Shown here: positions 9,793 to 18,717 of the stretch, one piece after another | Position numbering within the stretch: position 1 is the first letter of the stretch | Layout: each line of letters begins with the position of its first letter | NCBI GenBank assembly: GCA_963742105.1 | Contig: CAVUKN010000007.1 | Location: forward strand, 1,426,001-1,490,000 | Origin: Gp6-AA40 sp963742105 | GTDB taxonomy: Bacteria > Acidobacteriota > Vicinamibacteria > Vicinamibacterales > UBA2999 | Direction: 5' to 3' | DNA length: 64,000 bases | Program-made: the position numbers and the translations under genes | The notes under the pieces: generated by a model | Databases searched by the model: none | The model's input: the letters and a program-made list of their open reading frames with translations, nothing else | What the model was told of the DNA's origin: nothing

Positions 9793-11947
9793 TCAATTCA
9801 CACTCGCGCTGTTCGGCGTGACGCTCTTCGCGTTCATGTAGCCGTACGCATAGTCGTGTGGCGCCATCTCCATCTTGACGTTGTTGATGACCACCCCGAG
9901 GACCTTTGCATCGACGCTCCGGAGCAGATTCCGCGCCTTCTGTGCCTTTTCCCTCGCGGTATCACCATCGACAACGAGGACCACCCCGTTCACCTGCGGG
10001 CTGATGACGAGCGCATCGGTCAGCGGCATGACCGGCGGGCCGTCGATGATGATGTAGTCGAAGTGCCGATACAGCAGGTCGAGCAGCTTGGCCATCCGCG
10101 GCGATCCGATCAATTCCGGTGGATCCGGCGGCAGCGGGCCCGCCGGCACCACGAACAGGTTCGGAATCGCGCTCTGCTGGATTTCCGTGTGGAACTGGCT
10201 CTGACCCGAGAGGAACCGGCTCATGCCGCGATCGGCCGCCAGGTTCAACCGGTCCGCCAGCTGCGGACGGCGCATGTCGAGCTCGAGGATAAGCGTCCGC
10301 GCGCCGGTCTGCGCCAGGGCGATGGCGAGATTGATCGAGGTCGTGCTCTTCCCTTCGCCCGGCATCGACGACGTGACCAGGATGCTTTGCGGGCGGTTGG
10401 TCGGCGAGAACAGCAGCGATGTTCTGAGCGCGCGATAACTCTCCCAATACACCGCCGACGACGCCTGCACCGTGCGCCAGCGGCAGTGACTGGGGTGCGG
10501 CGAGCGGCATCAGGATGCCGCCGGTCGAATCCTTCCAGCTCTTGTCGAACGTCGGAATGGCGCCAAGGAAGGCGACACGCAGCTCGCGCTCGACGTCTTC
10601 CGGCGTCTTGACCGTGCGATCGAGGAACTCGACGCCGCGAGCGGCCGCCACGCCGGCGACGAGGCCCATCAGCAGGCCAAGCGTCATCGAGACCGGCACG
10701 TTCGGCGACGTCGGCAGTCGTGGCACGTGACCGCGATCGATGACGTGCACGTTGCCCGACTTGAGGCCGGCGGCGACGTCCGTCTCCTTCAGCCGCTGCA
10801 GCAAGCCCTCGTGCAGCTGGCGATCGGTGTCGACCTCGCGTTTGAGGATGTCGTACTGAATCGACGCCTGGTTCAACTGCTCGGCAAGCTTGTTCTGCGC
10901 GGAGATCGCGCCGGCCAACCGTTCGCGATGCGCGTTCGCCATGTCGAACTCCACCTTCGCCTGTCGAAGGGCGCGGCGCTTCTCATTGGCCAGCTGCTCG
11001 TTGATTTCGGTGAGCTGCTGGTTGAGGCTCAGCACCTCCGGCCACTTCGGTCCGAACCGGGAGGTGGCGGTCGCGAGTTTCTGCTCGATGTCGGACCGAC
11101 GGGTGTCGAGTTCGCGCATGACCTGGGTCTTGAGCTTTTCCGGGAAGCTCTCGATCGGCGTGTCGCGCAGTTCTTCGTACTGGTTCGACAGTAGTTCCGT
11201 TTCCACCTTCGTCAACTCGGAATTCAACTCGGCGACCTTCCGCATCACCACGTTGTTTTCCTCTGAGGGCTGCAGGATGTTGTGGGCGTTGCCGTAGTCG
11301 ACCAGCCGCTGCTGCGAATGTTCGAGCTTTTCCCGCTGCTTGGCCAGCTCGTCCTTCGAGGAAGTCCCGCGCCTGGGCCATCGAATCGCGCTTGCTCTCG
11401 AACCCATACCGCACGTAGGTGTCGGCCAGCGTGTTGACGGCCTTGGCCGCGAACTCCGGGTCCTCCGCACTGTAGGAGACCCTCACGACCTGGGTGCCGT
11501 CGATCGGCGTCACGCCGATACTCGCCACGAACCACCGCGCCGTTTGCGCTGCCTTCTCGTCGTCCTTGGCGAGCCCGAGCGCCTTGACGGTCTCGCGTCG
11601 CCAGGGCTTCGCTCTTCAGCACCTGCGCCTGCGTGCCCAGGTACCGCGGATCGGGCTGAACCGCCGCATACATTTCCTTGTACGGCAGCACGTTTTCCTG
11701 CGGATCGATCTGGATGTTGACACTCGACGTGTAGACGCGAGGCGCCCGATAGGTCCAGACACCGGTCGCCAGGAGCACCGTCAGCGTCACGCCCAGGACG
11801 AGCTTCCAGCGTGTAAGAACGACGTTGAGCAGCCGCGAAACTTCCGTCTGCCGTTCGTCCAGATATTGGTCGATCCAGATGTTCTCCGCGCGCGGTGATC
11901 CGCACCGCGACGGGTACGTCGACTGACTGCTTTATCAGATCCGCCAT
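9793..11947 (-). CDS. wzc: Wzc-like chain-length determinant with BY-kinase domain (frameshifted)
   Basis: Polysaccharide co-polymerase and tyrosine autokinase controlling chain length and export. Order: start MADLIKQSVDVPVAVRI (ATG 11947), a first membrane helix ('LVLGVTLTVLLATGVWTYRA'), a Wzz periplasmic domain with long coiled coil (11,450-10,750), the Pro-rich second-helix motif 'PRLPTSPNVPVSMTLGLLMG', and a cytoplasmic kinase domain with 'SSMPGEGKSTTSINLAIALA' (Walker A), 'LILELDMRRPQ' (Walker A') and 'YIIIDGPPVM' (Walker B). The tail 'DYAYGYMNAK' is a short tyrosine cluster, the likely autophosphorylation site. Frameshifts lie near 11,880, 11,600, 11,355 and 10,470. The start overlaps the sugar-transferase stop by 13 bases. 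Confidence 0.9.
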
Positions 11948-12561
11948 TGCGAACCCCGGTCCGGGTCCAGGCGCGGACGCCTGGCGAAAAGAGCGCCGAT
12001 GGTGTGACCAAGCACGCGAAGGTCCTCGACCACCGTACGCCGCTCCAGGTACTCCAGCTCAATCTTCAGCTTCACGGGCAGGACATCGCGTCGGTACGTC
12101 TCCTCGGGATCGGGCCCGGTGAGCAGTTCCTCTTCGTGCCGATTGAGCACAGTGGCCGGGCTTGTGATCCCGGGCTTCACCGTCAGCACGCGCCGCTGTT
12201 CCGCCGAATACGTCTCAACCACTTTCGGATCTTCCGGTCGTGGTCCAACCAGACTCATGTCACCCTTCAATGCGTTGAAAAACTGCGGCAGCTCGTCCAG
12301 CTTGGTGTTGCGCAACACTCGCCCCACCCGCGTGATCCGGGGATCGCCGCTTCCCGTGATGCGCGGCCCGCGCCCAGGCAGATCGACTCTCATCGACCGG
12401 AATTTGTACAACGTGAACACCTGACCGTACCGTCCCGACCGCTGCGCCCGGTAGAGCACCGGCCCCGGAGAACTGCACTTGACTGCGATCGCCACAACCA
12501 GCATGAGCGGTGCCAGCACGACCAGGGCGAGCAGCGACAGCGTGATATCAAGCGCGCGCAT
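11935..12561 (-). CDS. Initiating sugar-1-phosphate transferase (bacterial sugar transferase family)
   Basis: 208-residue polyisoprenyl-phosphate hexose-1-phosphate transferase (PF02397), the small catalytic form without the N-terminal membrane bundle. It has one membrane-inserted helix ('ITLSLLALVVLAPLMLVVAIAVK') followed by 'GPVLYRAQRSGRYGQVFTLY', 'YKFRSMRVD', 'ITRVGRVLRNTKLDELPQFF' and 'NALKGDMSLVGPRPE'. These include the conserved LDELPQ and GPRPE catalytic stretches. It loads the first sugar phosphate onto undecaprenyl phosphate to prime the glycan. The reading frame is intact and marks the end of the error-rich first zone. Start (ATG 12561) overlaps the DegT gene end by 14 bases. Confidence 0.93.
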   Translation of the reverse strand: MRALDITLSLLALVVLAPLMLVVAIAVKCSSPGPVLYRAQRSGRYGQVFTLYKFRSMRVDLPGRGPRITGSGDPRITRVGRVLRNTKLDELPQFFNALKGDMSLVGPRPEDPKVVETYSAEQRRVLTVKPGITSPATVLNRHEEELLTGPDPEETYRRDVLPVKLKIELEYLERRTVVEDLRVLGHTIGALFARRPRLDPDRGSQWRI

Positions 12562-13840
12562 AGTCCGACTTCGATCTCGACTGTTTCACCGCGGCAAACG
12601 TCGCATCGATGACGCTCCGCACGTCGGCGTCGGTCATCCGGCTGTAGATCGGCAGAGATATTTCGCGGCGGTATTCCTGAACCGCTACCGGAAAGTCCAC
12701 TGAGCGATACCCATAAGTCGCCCGGTAGTAAGGATGCATGTGCAACGGTATGAAATGCACACTTGCACCGATGTTGCGCGACTTGAGCTCCTCCACGAAC
12801 TGGTCACGCGATAGCGGTGAGGCGTCACGCAGGCGGAGCGTGTAGAGGTGCCAGGCGTGCACGATGTCGTCGTGCATCGACGGCGTCTCGAATTCAGGGC
12901 TGCCGGTGAACGCCGCCGTGTAGGCCCGCGCGATCGCGTCGCGACGCTCGCGCATCGTGTCGACCTTGCGCAACTGCGCCAATCCGATCGCCGCCAGCAC
13001 ATCGGGCATGTTGTACTTGTAGCCGGGCGCCGTGATTTCGTAGTACCAGGACCCTTCCGCCGTATACCGTTTCCACGCGTCCTTGCTGATGCCGTGCAGG
13101 CTCATCACGCGGACGCGATTGGCGATGGCCTCGCTGTCGGTGGTGAGCATCCCCCCTTCGGCGGTCGTGAGCGTCTTCGTCGCATAGAACGAGAAGCAGG
13201 TGGCGGACAGTGTCCCCTCGACGAGCGTGCTGCCGATCGGCCGCCCCTGATAGCGCGCTGAGCACGCGTGGGCCGCGTCTTCGATCACGGCCAGGCCGTG
13301 CGCCTTCGCGAGCGCGCCAATCGCCTGCATGTCGCACGGATGTCCGGCCATGTGAACCGGGATCACCGCCTTGATGCGGCCGGAACGGGTCGGCCGTCCC
13401 TCCTGATTGGTCACCGCGCGCGCGACGCCCGGGAGGGTCGGCTCCGAGCCGGTCGCCAGATAGCGATTCAACTCGTCGATCGTGGCCGCCAGACCATTCG
13501 GGTCGATGTTCAACGTGTCCGGCGTGACGTCCACGAACACAGGGACCGCGTCGAAATAGCGGATCACTTCGGCGGTTGCGGCGAACGTGTATGGGGTGGT
13601 GAGAACGAAGTCCCCCCGTTCGACCCCCACGGCCTCGAGCGCCAGGTGCATCGCCGCGGTGCACGAGTTGATCGCGACGGCGAAGCGTGCGCCGGCGTGC
13701 TGGGCAAACTCCCGCTCAAACGCCTGCACCTTTGCCCCACTGGTCAGCCAGCCAGACTCGAGGACACTGCGCACTTCGTCGAATTCCTCGGGGCCGATCT
13801 CCGGCAGCGCAAAGGGCAGGAATTCGGTTCGATCGCTCAT
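12548..13840 (-). CDS. DegT/DnrJ/EryC1/StrS-family sugar aminotransferase
   Basis: Intact PLP-dependent sugar aminotransferase of about 430 residues. Motifs: 'ESGWLTSGAKVQAFE' at the N-terminus, 'VAINSCTAAMHLALEAVG' (phosphate binding), 'AVIPVHMAGHPCDMQAI', 'LAVIEDAAHACSARYQG' (Asp to pyridine N) and 'CFSFYATKTLTTAEGGM', where the Lys of ATKTLTT is the Schiff-base residue. C-terminal 'GASVHFIPLHMHPYYR' is typical of UDP-4-amino-sugar enzymes (PseC/ArnB/PglE relatives). I chose ATG 13840 (MSDRTEFLPF) over GTG/ATG options up to 13876 because the family alignment starts here. An insert rich in Gly/Arg near residues 110-130 is unusual. Substrate not determinable; a 4-keto sugar from the CapD-like dehydratase is a reasonable guess. 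Confidence 0.92.
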   Translation of the reverse strand: MSDRTEFLPFALPEIGPEEFDEVRSVLESGWLTSGAKVQAFEREFAQHAGARFAVAINSCTAAMHLALEAVGVERGDFVLTTPYTFAATAEVIRYFDAVPVFVDVTPDTLNIDPNGLAATIDELNRYLATGSEPTLPGVARAVTNQEGRPTRSGRIKAVIPVHMAGHPCDMQAIGALAKAHGLAVIEDAAHACSARYQGRPIGSTLVEGTLSATCFSFYATKTLTTAEGGMLTTDSEAIANRVRVMSLHGISKDAWKRYTAEGSWYYEITAPGYKYNMPDVLAAIGLAQLRKVDTMRERRDAIARAYTAAFTGSPEFETPSMHDDIVHAWHLYTLRLRDASPLSRDQFVEELKSRNIGASVHFIPLHMHPYYRATYGYRSVDFPVAVQEYRREISLPIYSRMTDADVRSVIDATFAAVKQSRSKSDYARA

Positions 13841-13872
13841 AGGTTCGGTCAGTCGGTTAAAGGCAACGGGAC

Positions 13873-14187
13873 TCACAGGTTCATGCGTTGCTCGTCGCGC
13901 GCAATATCCCGAATCAGTTCCTCGAACGGGACATTCCTGGTCCTCGGGCCTGCCTCAGCGGACAACGGCCGCGTACTGGTAGCGTCCAACACCGGCGACT
14001 CGGCTCCTTCGAGCGACTCGCGCAACGGGAACAGCGACGTCGGCGCCATGTGGGCGCTTCGCTGAGCCCCGGGCCCGGCGGCAGCGTTTTCCGGAACCGT
14101 TGCCGTCGCCTCGGCCTTCTCGATCGCGCGCGGTGCTTCAGCGGTACCGGCGTCAGTTCGGCGCCAGGCTTCGTAGACTCGACTCAT
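13873..14187 (-). CDS. Small protein resembling the N-terminal leader of CpsD/XrtA-type tyrosine autokinases
   Basis: 104 residues from ATG 14187, preceded by GGGAG at good spacing. It opens with MSRVYEAWRRTDAGT, much like the 'MSR(V/I)YEAL(R/Q)RA' opening of stand-alone CpsD-type autokinases. It then has a low-complexity Ala/Glu/Pro middle, and ends 'RNVPFEELIRDIARDEQRMNL'. No kinase domain follows: a stop occurs and the DegT gene begins 33 bases downstream. So it is either a detached leader of a BY-kinase or a small regulator of the cluster. It is the first gene of the polysaccharide operon. Function is inference only. Confidence 0.6.
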   Translation of the reverse strand: MSRVYEAWRRTDAGTAEAPRAIEKAEATATVPENAAAGPGAQRSAHMAPTSLFPLRESLEGAESPVLDATSTRPLSAEAGPRTRNVPFEELIRDIARDEQRMNL

Positions 14188-14586
14188 TGACAACTCCCAA
14201 CCGTAGGACCGATTCCAACCATCTTGCGGCGCTCCGGGCAGAGCTTCGCCCCGTCGCTTACAGCGAAAGCCCATTGCCACCGGATGGCCGCTCCGGGGCT
14301 ACCGTCATTCCATCGACTGCCCGACAAGCCGAACGAGCCCCGCAGGGCCTTCGCCCTTGGACTCGCCACGATTCACATGCCGGGCCACCCTCTGCGGCCG
14401 GGCAATTTCTTCAACGTCCTTTATGACTCTCGGACGGACGCTGTAGCGCGACTGTAGCTGAAATTGCGATCCCCCGCAAGGCCCGGATGTCCATGGCGAC
14501 AAAGAATTTACGCCACGCCTGAGCTGTTTACGCGGGGCTTCACGCCGTCGCACGATCCCACGACAGAACCAACCACCGTTCCGCCC
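14188..14586. other. Intergenic region upstream of the polysaccharide operon
   Basis: About 400 bases without a convincing gene; the short frames here have no family features. It must hold the minus-strand promoter of the polysaccharide operon. A weak sigma-70-like pair on the minus strand is TTGCGG (near 14481) and, 17 bases on, TACAGT (near 14458), but I would not call it. A partial GCGGGGCTTCACG copy of the dispersed palindrome lies near 14535. Confidence 0.4.
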
Positions 14587-15555
14587 TCACAAACCTGACG
14601 GAATCGTCGTCTGGAACAGCCGATCGAGCCACGGCAAACGAATCACTGAACACACAATCAAGACCACCGCCGTGGCACACCCATACGCGACAAAGCTTGG
14701 GTGTCGGAAGAGCGCTTCCGGATGTTGAGCGGGGCTGTTCGGTAGTAATCCCAGATGCATGTACATGGCCATCAGCCCAGCTACGAACGGCACTGCCAGG
14801 ACGAGCTCGACCCGGTACCGGATGATGAAGATTCCAGCGAACAGGCCGAACGCCGTGGCGTAGAAGACGACGCTGATGAGTAGCCGCTCTGGTGTGTAGT
14901 GGCGGAAAGATTTACGGTAGGCCCCTGCCACAGCGGAATTGTTGATGTGGCGGAGCTCGCCGAATCGCTTCATCGCCATGAAGAAGCCACCCAGCATCCA
15001 GTACGCGAGCAGGAGCGAGGCTGGCGGCACCAGTCCCGAGTTGAGGACATACCAACCCATCAATAATCGCAGCGGATTGTTGACCGACTCGGACAACGCA
15101 TCGATGTACGCGCGGTCCTTCGAGCGCAGCGGACGGACGTTGTAGACGATGCCCATCGCAAACAGCGCGACGGCGCTCCAGAAGAACTCGATCCCCACCG
15201 CGCGGCCGATCCCGAGGCCGGCCACCGCGAGCACGATCCATTGCAGGTACGCGAGCGGCGCCCTGATGCGTCCGGCCGCGGCGGGACGAAATCGCTTTTC
15301 GGGATGCTTTCGATCCTCGGCCGCATCGAGCCATTCGTTGATGGTGTAGTTGCTCGACGCGACGAGACACGCCGACACCGTTGCAAGTACCAGTGCGGGC
15401 AGCAGCGAGACGAACGGCGGGCGGCCTGACGCCGTCCACGCCAGCACCACTCCCGGCACCATGAAGACGTTCTTGAACCAGTGATCCGGCCGCGCCAGAC
15501 CGACGTAGTCGCGGAGGCTGGAACTGTCGGTGTGTGCGGCGGGGGTGACGGTCAT
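14587..15555 (-). CDS. UbiA-family decaprenyl-phosphate phosphoribosyltransferase-like prenyltransferase
   Basis: 322-residue integral membrane prenyl-acceptor transferase with about eight helices. The first Asp-rich motif is 'NEWLDAAEDRKHPEKRFRP' followed by AAAGRI. The HPxKxFRP tail matches decaprenyl-phosphate phosphoribose synthase (Rv3806c type) rather than quinone-forming UbiA. The second motif region is 'SKDRAYIDALSESVNNPLRL'. Predicted reaction, from the family: PRPP plus polyprenyl phosphate gives polyprenyl-phosphoryl-5-phosphoribose. An HAD phosphatase and two GT-C transferases nearby would fit a polyprenyl-P-pentose donor pathway. Start is ATG 15555 (MTVTPAAH), overlapping the methyltransferase stop by 4 bases (ATGA). 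Confidence 0.87.
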   Translation of the reverse strand: MTVTPAAHTDSSSLRDYVGLARPDHWFKNVFMVPGVVLAWTASGRPPFVSLLPALVLATVSACLVASSNYTINEWLDAAEDRKHPEKRFRPAAAGRIRAPLAYLQWIVLAVAGLGIGRAVGIEFFWSAVALFAMGIVYNVRPLRSKDRAYIDALSESVNNPLRLLMGWYVLNSGLVPPASLLLAYWMLGGFFMAMKRFGELRHINNSAVAGAYRKSFRHYTPERLLISVVFYATAFGLFAGIFIIRYRVELVLAVPFVAGLMAMYMHLGLLPNSPAQHPEALFRHPSFVAYGCATAVVLIVCSVIRLPWLDRLFQTTIPSGL

Positions 15556-16517
15556 ACAGGATGTGGGGACGCGATGAACGCACGTGAATCGCGGAGGTTG
15601 ACGCCGAGGTGTGTGCGTTGCAGGCGCGGCGAGTTGGCCATCGCCCGGAACATCGCTGTGAACGGAAACACCGGCAGGTAGCGCCCGAATCGCTCGGCCA
15701 GGTACGAAGCCGGGAACCGCCACGTCGCAAACGTATCGAACTCGAGCCGCAGGCCAACCTCGCGCAGCGCCTTCGCCATCGATGTCCGGTTGAAGTACCC
15801 GACGTGCGCGACGCGGTAGTGCCACCACCAGCGGCCCATCACCCGGGCGGCGACCGAACTGACATCCGGCGTCACGACCAACAATGCACCACCAGGCTTG
15901 AGCAGCGCGGCGGCATCCCGCAGCATGGCGAGCGGATCGGTCGTATGCTCGATGACGTCGACGAGGGTGACGACGTCGTACCGCGGCAGCCGTCCGATCC
16001 ACTCCGCCGTCGTGCCCTGGAACAAGTCCACGCGATTCGCGTTCGCGGCCGTGGTTACGCACCATTGGCTCGGCTCGATCCCATGCGCGTCGAGTCCGCG
16101 CGTGCGCGCTTCTGCCACCAGCAGGCCCGTCCCCGCGCCGACATCCAGCAGCGTGCGAGCGCTCGGCCGGACCCTGGCGATCAGATCGAGCAGAACGCGC
16201 ATCTGCGCGCGCCGCGCGTCGGCCGAATCCTGGTACGGCTGATCTTCCATCTCGCAATACAGCCGGAGGATGTCAGGATGCGGCACGGGCGCGGCAAAGC
16301 GGAATCCACACGCGTTGCACTCGCTCAACGCCGCCGTTTCGCCGTAGTTACTGTCCGTGATCCTGACGGATGCATCATCGACGGCGCGGGTGATCGTCGA
16401 CGGTCGGACGGGGCGGGCCGGGGAGCCGCAAATCCAGCAGCGGTGTACGTCAGGTTCGTCGGATGTCGTCATCTGTGCCTCTGCTGGCGACGACGTCTGA
16501 CCCTGTTCCCATGACAT
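15552..16517 (-). CDS. Class I SAM-dependent methyltransferase with N-terminal zinc-ribbon-like Cys pairs
   Basis: The N-terminus has two CxxC pairs, CWICG and (45 residues on) CNACGF, as in methyltransferases of the Methyltransf_23 type found in sugar clusters. Motif I is 'TLLDVGAGTGLLVAEARTRG', with acidic 'HGIEPS' at the end of strand 2. 'YDVVTLVDVIEHTTDPLAML' and 'LLKPGGALLVVTPDVSSVAA' complete the fold. The C-terminal 'HVGYFNRTSMAKALREVGL' resembles glycan methyltransferases. Start: ATG 16517 (MSWEQG) or ATG 16472 (MTTSDEPD); I give the longer. It overlaps the UbiA gene by 4 bases and is probably in one operon with it. Likely O-methylates a sugar or the lipid-linked glycan; target unknown. 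Confidence 0.85.
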   Translation of the reverse strand: MSWEQGQTSSPAEAQMTTSDEPDVHRCWICGSPARPVRPSTITRAVDDASVRITDSNYGETAALSECNACGFRFAAPVPHPDILRLYCEMEDQPYQDSADARRAQMRVLLDLIARVRPSARTLLDVGAGTGLLVAEARTRGLDAHGIEPSQWCVTTAANANRVDLFQGTTAEWIGRLPRYDVVTLVDVIEHTTDPLAMLRDAAALLKPGGALLVVTPDVSSVAARVMGRWWWHYRVAHVGYFNRTSMAKALREVGLRLEFDTFATWRFPASYLAERFGRYLPVFPFTAMFRAMANSPRLQRTHLGVNLRDSRAFIASPHPV

Positions 16518-16529
16518 CGCGACGCTCAA

Positions 16530-16863
16530 ATTATAGTCGGACCGATCCCACGCAACAAACGATCACACCTGCACGCGACGTTGATCGGGTGACGTCAACG
16601 TGCGCCGCTGCTACGTCTGCCGTATTTCCATGCACATCCGTGTAGCCCATTCGTCCGTGCATTTCCGTGTAGCGACGCGGGACGTTGACGATTGTCCCGC
16701 GCTTCGCTGACTTGATGCACTTGCCGCGATGCTGCAGTTGCCGCGGCGCGATTGCACCGATGCTCGCGTGGCGGTATCGTGGGCGCGGGGAGGGCGTCAC
16801 CATTCCTGGTGCGGCGTCATCGCAACAGCCGGAGCGACAGTCCCCGAGGGGCGCAGTGCTGAC
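16530..16863. other. Divergent intergenic region with inverted and direct repeats
   Basis: About 330 bases separate the methyltransferase (minus) from the GT-C gene (plus) and must hold both promoters. Visible structure: ACGTTGA at 16578-16584 pairs with TCAACGT at 16595-16601; CGCGGGAC at 16676-16683 pairs with GTCCCGCG at 16694-16701; and a degenerate direct repeat TCCrTGCA…TCCGTGTAGC occurs twice at about 16627-16674. The equal 10-base spacers of the two inverted repeats suggest operator-like sites, but no binding protein can be named. Confidence 0.4.
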
Positions 16864-18624
16864 ATGACGACCGTATCGCCGCAGGAACCTCACCTTCAAC
16901 CCGCCACGACTGCCGTCCGCATCACTCGCCTCACCGGCTGGACTCTCGCGCTGGTGATCGGGTTGCTGCAAACCTGGGCCGGCCGGTTCGGCATCGGCGA
17001 GGACGGTCTGTCCTACGTTGATATCGCCGATGCGTATGTCCGCGGAGACTGGCACCACGTCGTCAATGCGTACTGGAGTCCGCTGTATTCGTGGGTGCTG
17101 GCGATCGTCCTCGGAGTCGTCCGACCGTCGCCGTTCCTCGAATCCACCGTCGTCCACGTCGGCAGCTTCGTGATCTACGTCGCCGCGCTCGCCGCGTTCG
17201 AGTTCCTGCTCCGATCGCTGCTCGTGGTGCATCGGCAGCGCGCCAGCGAAACGGCGGAACGCGGAAGTGTGCGCTCGCCTGATGCGGTGCTGTGCGCGTT
17301 TGGGTACGGCCTGTTCATGTGGGTGTCGCTGGAGTGGATCACGGTCCCGCTCGAGACGCCTGACATGTGCCTGACGATTTTCATCTACCTGGCGGTCGGA
17401 CTCTTATTGCGCATTCGTCAGCGCCCTGCTGCGACTGCCCTGTTCGCGACCCTCGGCTGTGTCCTCGGGCTCGCGTATCTGACCAAGAGCGCGATGTTCC
17501 CGCTCTCCTTCGTTTTTCTCGGCCTCGCCGGCCTCGTGTCCGGGGGCACGACAGGCGCGTGGCGCCGCACCGCCGTTGCTGCGGTCCTGTTCGTGATCAT
17601 TGCCGCTCCGTGGGTCGCTACGCTGTCGATGAGCAAGCAGCGACTCACGTTCGGCGACACCGGGAAACTCGCCTACGTGTGGTTTGCCAATGGCGCCACC
17701 GATCGTGAACTTCACTGGTCGTATGAATTTCCCGACGATCATCGCCCCGTCCATCCGACACGCAAGCTGTTCGACCATCCGGCCATCTACGAATTCGGAT
17801 CCGATCCCGTTGGCGGCACCTACCCGGTCTGGTACGACCCGTCGTACTGGCACGAGGGTGAGACGCCGCACTTCGATCTGCGCGGGCAGCTGCGAGTGCT
17901 CCATTGGAGCGCGGAAGACATCTGGAAGATGCTCGTCGACGATGCCGACTTTCTTCTCGTGGCAAGTCTCATCCTGATCGCCACCGGGGTGACCAGCTGG
18001 CGCATCCTTCGCAGCGAAGTCGTCGATCACGCGGAATTGCTCGTCCCGGCGATCGCCGCAATCGGCATGTATGCGCTGGTTCTGTTCTCACCACGTTATG
18101 TCGCCGTCTTCCTGCTGCTGTTCTGGCTCGGCATCTTCGCGGCGACGCGCCTTCCGGCATTTCCGGTGAGCCGGCGGCTGTTCGCGGCCACGGCTGCTGC
18201 GGTTCTGATCATGATCGCGCTCCGCCTTGCCCCGCTGACCATGGCCATGGTCGGTGACATCAGCGGGCAACGGTCGCCGGGGGCACACCGCTCTTTCGAA
18301 GTGGCGCAGGGACTCGTAAAGATGGGTGCCCAACCGGGCGACACGGTGGCTCGCATCGGCTATGGGCCGCCGGCCTATTGGGCCAGGCTCGCAAAAGTCC
18401 GAATCGTCGCTGAAATGTTTTCAGAGGAAGCGGACTTTCCTTCTGTCCCGGATATCGACCAGGCTCTCAACAACGGCGCCCTGAAGCCGGAAGTGGTTCA
18501 GGCATTCGCGCGCAGCGGGGCAAAGTTCATCCTTGCGTGGAAGCCGCCCGCCGACGTCACCCGGCAGGGATGGACAGAATTGGGCGAGCACACGCAGTGG
18601 TTTGCATATCCCCTGGCGCAGTGA
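16864..18624 (+). CDS. GT-C fold glycosyltransferase-like multi-pass membrane protein (GT39/ArnT-like)
   Basis: 586 residues from ATG 16864 (MTTVSPQEPH), with about ten hydrophobic helices. Near the N-terminus 'GRFGIGEDGLSYVDIADAYV' carries the acidic pair (ED..SY.D) expected in the first periplasmic loop of GT-C enzymes that use polyprenyl-phosphate sugars. The soluble C-terminal part ('GAHRSFEVAQGLVKMG…ARIGYGPPAYWARLAKVRIV') resembles the periplasmic domain of PMT_2 proteins. Likely transfers a sugar from a lipid carrier onto a periplasmic glycan or lipid. Long upstream in-frame codons back to 16729 are probably not translated. Next gene starts 93 bases on, behind a sigma-54-like promoter. 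Confidence 0.75.
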   Translation: MTTVSPQEPHLQPATTAVRITRLTGWTLALVIGLLQTWAGRFGIGEDGLSYVDIADAYVRGDWHHVVNAYWSPLYSWVLAIVLGVVRPSPFLESTVVHVGSFVIYVAALAAFEFLLRSLLVVHRQRASETAERGSVRSPDAVLCAFGYGLFMWVSLEWITVPLETPDMCLTIFIYLAVGLLLRIRQRPAATALFATLGCVLGLAYLTKSAMFPLSFVFLGLAGLVSGGTTGAWRRTAVAAVLFVIIAAPWVATLSMSKQRLTFGDTGKLAYVWFANGATDRELHWSYEFPDDHRPVHPTRKLFDHPAIYEFGSDPVGGTYPVWYDPSYWHEGETPHFDLRGQLRVLHWSAEDIWKMLVDDADFLLVASLILIATGVTSWRILRSEVVDHAELLVPAIAAIGMYALVLFSPRYVAVFLLLFWLGIFAATRLPAFPVSRRLFAATAAAVLIMIALRLAPLTMAMVGDISGQRSPGAHRSFEVAQGLVKMGAQPGDTVARIGYGPPAYWARLAKVRIVAEMFSEEADFPSVPDIDQALNNGALKPEVVQAFARSGAKFILAWKPPADVTRQGWTELGEHTQWFAYPLAQ

Positions 18625-18654
18625 GTTCGCCTGCTGATCGCACGAACGCCGCTC

Positions 18655-18670
18655 TGGCCCTTCTATTGCT
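18655..18670 (+). promoter_or_regulatory. Sigma-54 (-24/-12) promoter
   Basis: TGGCCCTTCTATTGCT matches the TGGCAC-N5-TTGCW consensus closely. GG (18656-18657) and GC (18668-18669) are exactly 10 bases apart, and the -12 box is a perfect TTGCT. It lies 48 bases before the ATG of the second GT-C gene, in a non-coding gap. A sigma-54 enhancer-binding protein is encoded 4 kb downstream (22,764-25,535), the natural candidate activator. Confidence 0.7.
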
Positions 18671-18717
18671 GAGTCGAACGCGCACGCGCATTCGGGTCCG
18701 ATGAGCAGCAGAACACC

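Noticed and set aside
1..11947. Polysaccharide operon as a set of true pseudogenes
   Set aside because: Indels are uniform one-base changes in well-conserved genes, similar in kind and density to those in uvrB and argG, so sequence error is more likely than decay.
14430..14490. Sigma-54 promoter upstream of the polysaccharide operon
   Set aside because: TGGACATCCGGGCCTTGC on the minus strand looks similar, but GG and GC are 13 bases apart instead of 10.
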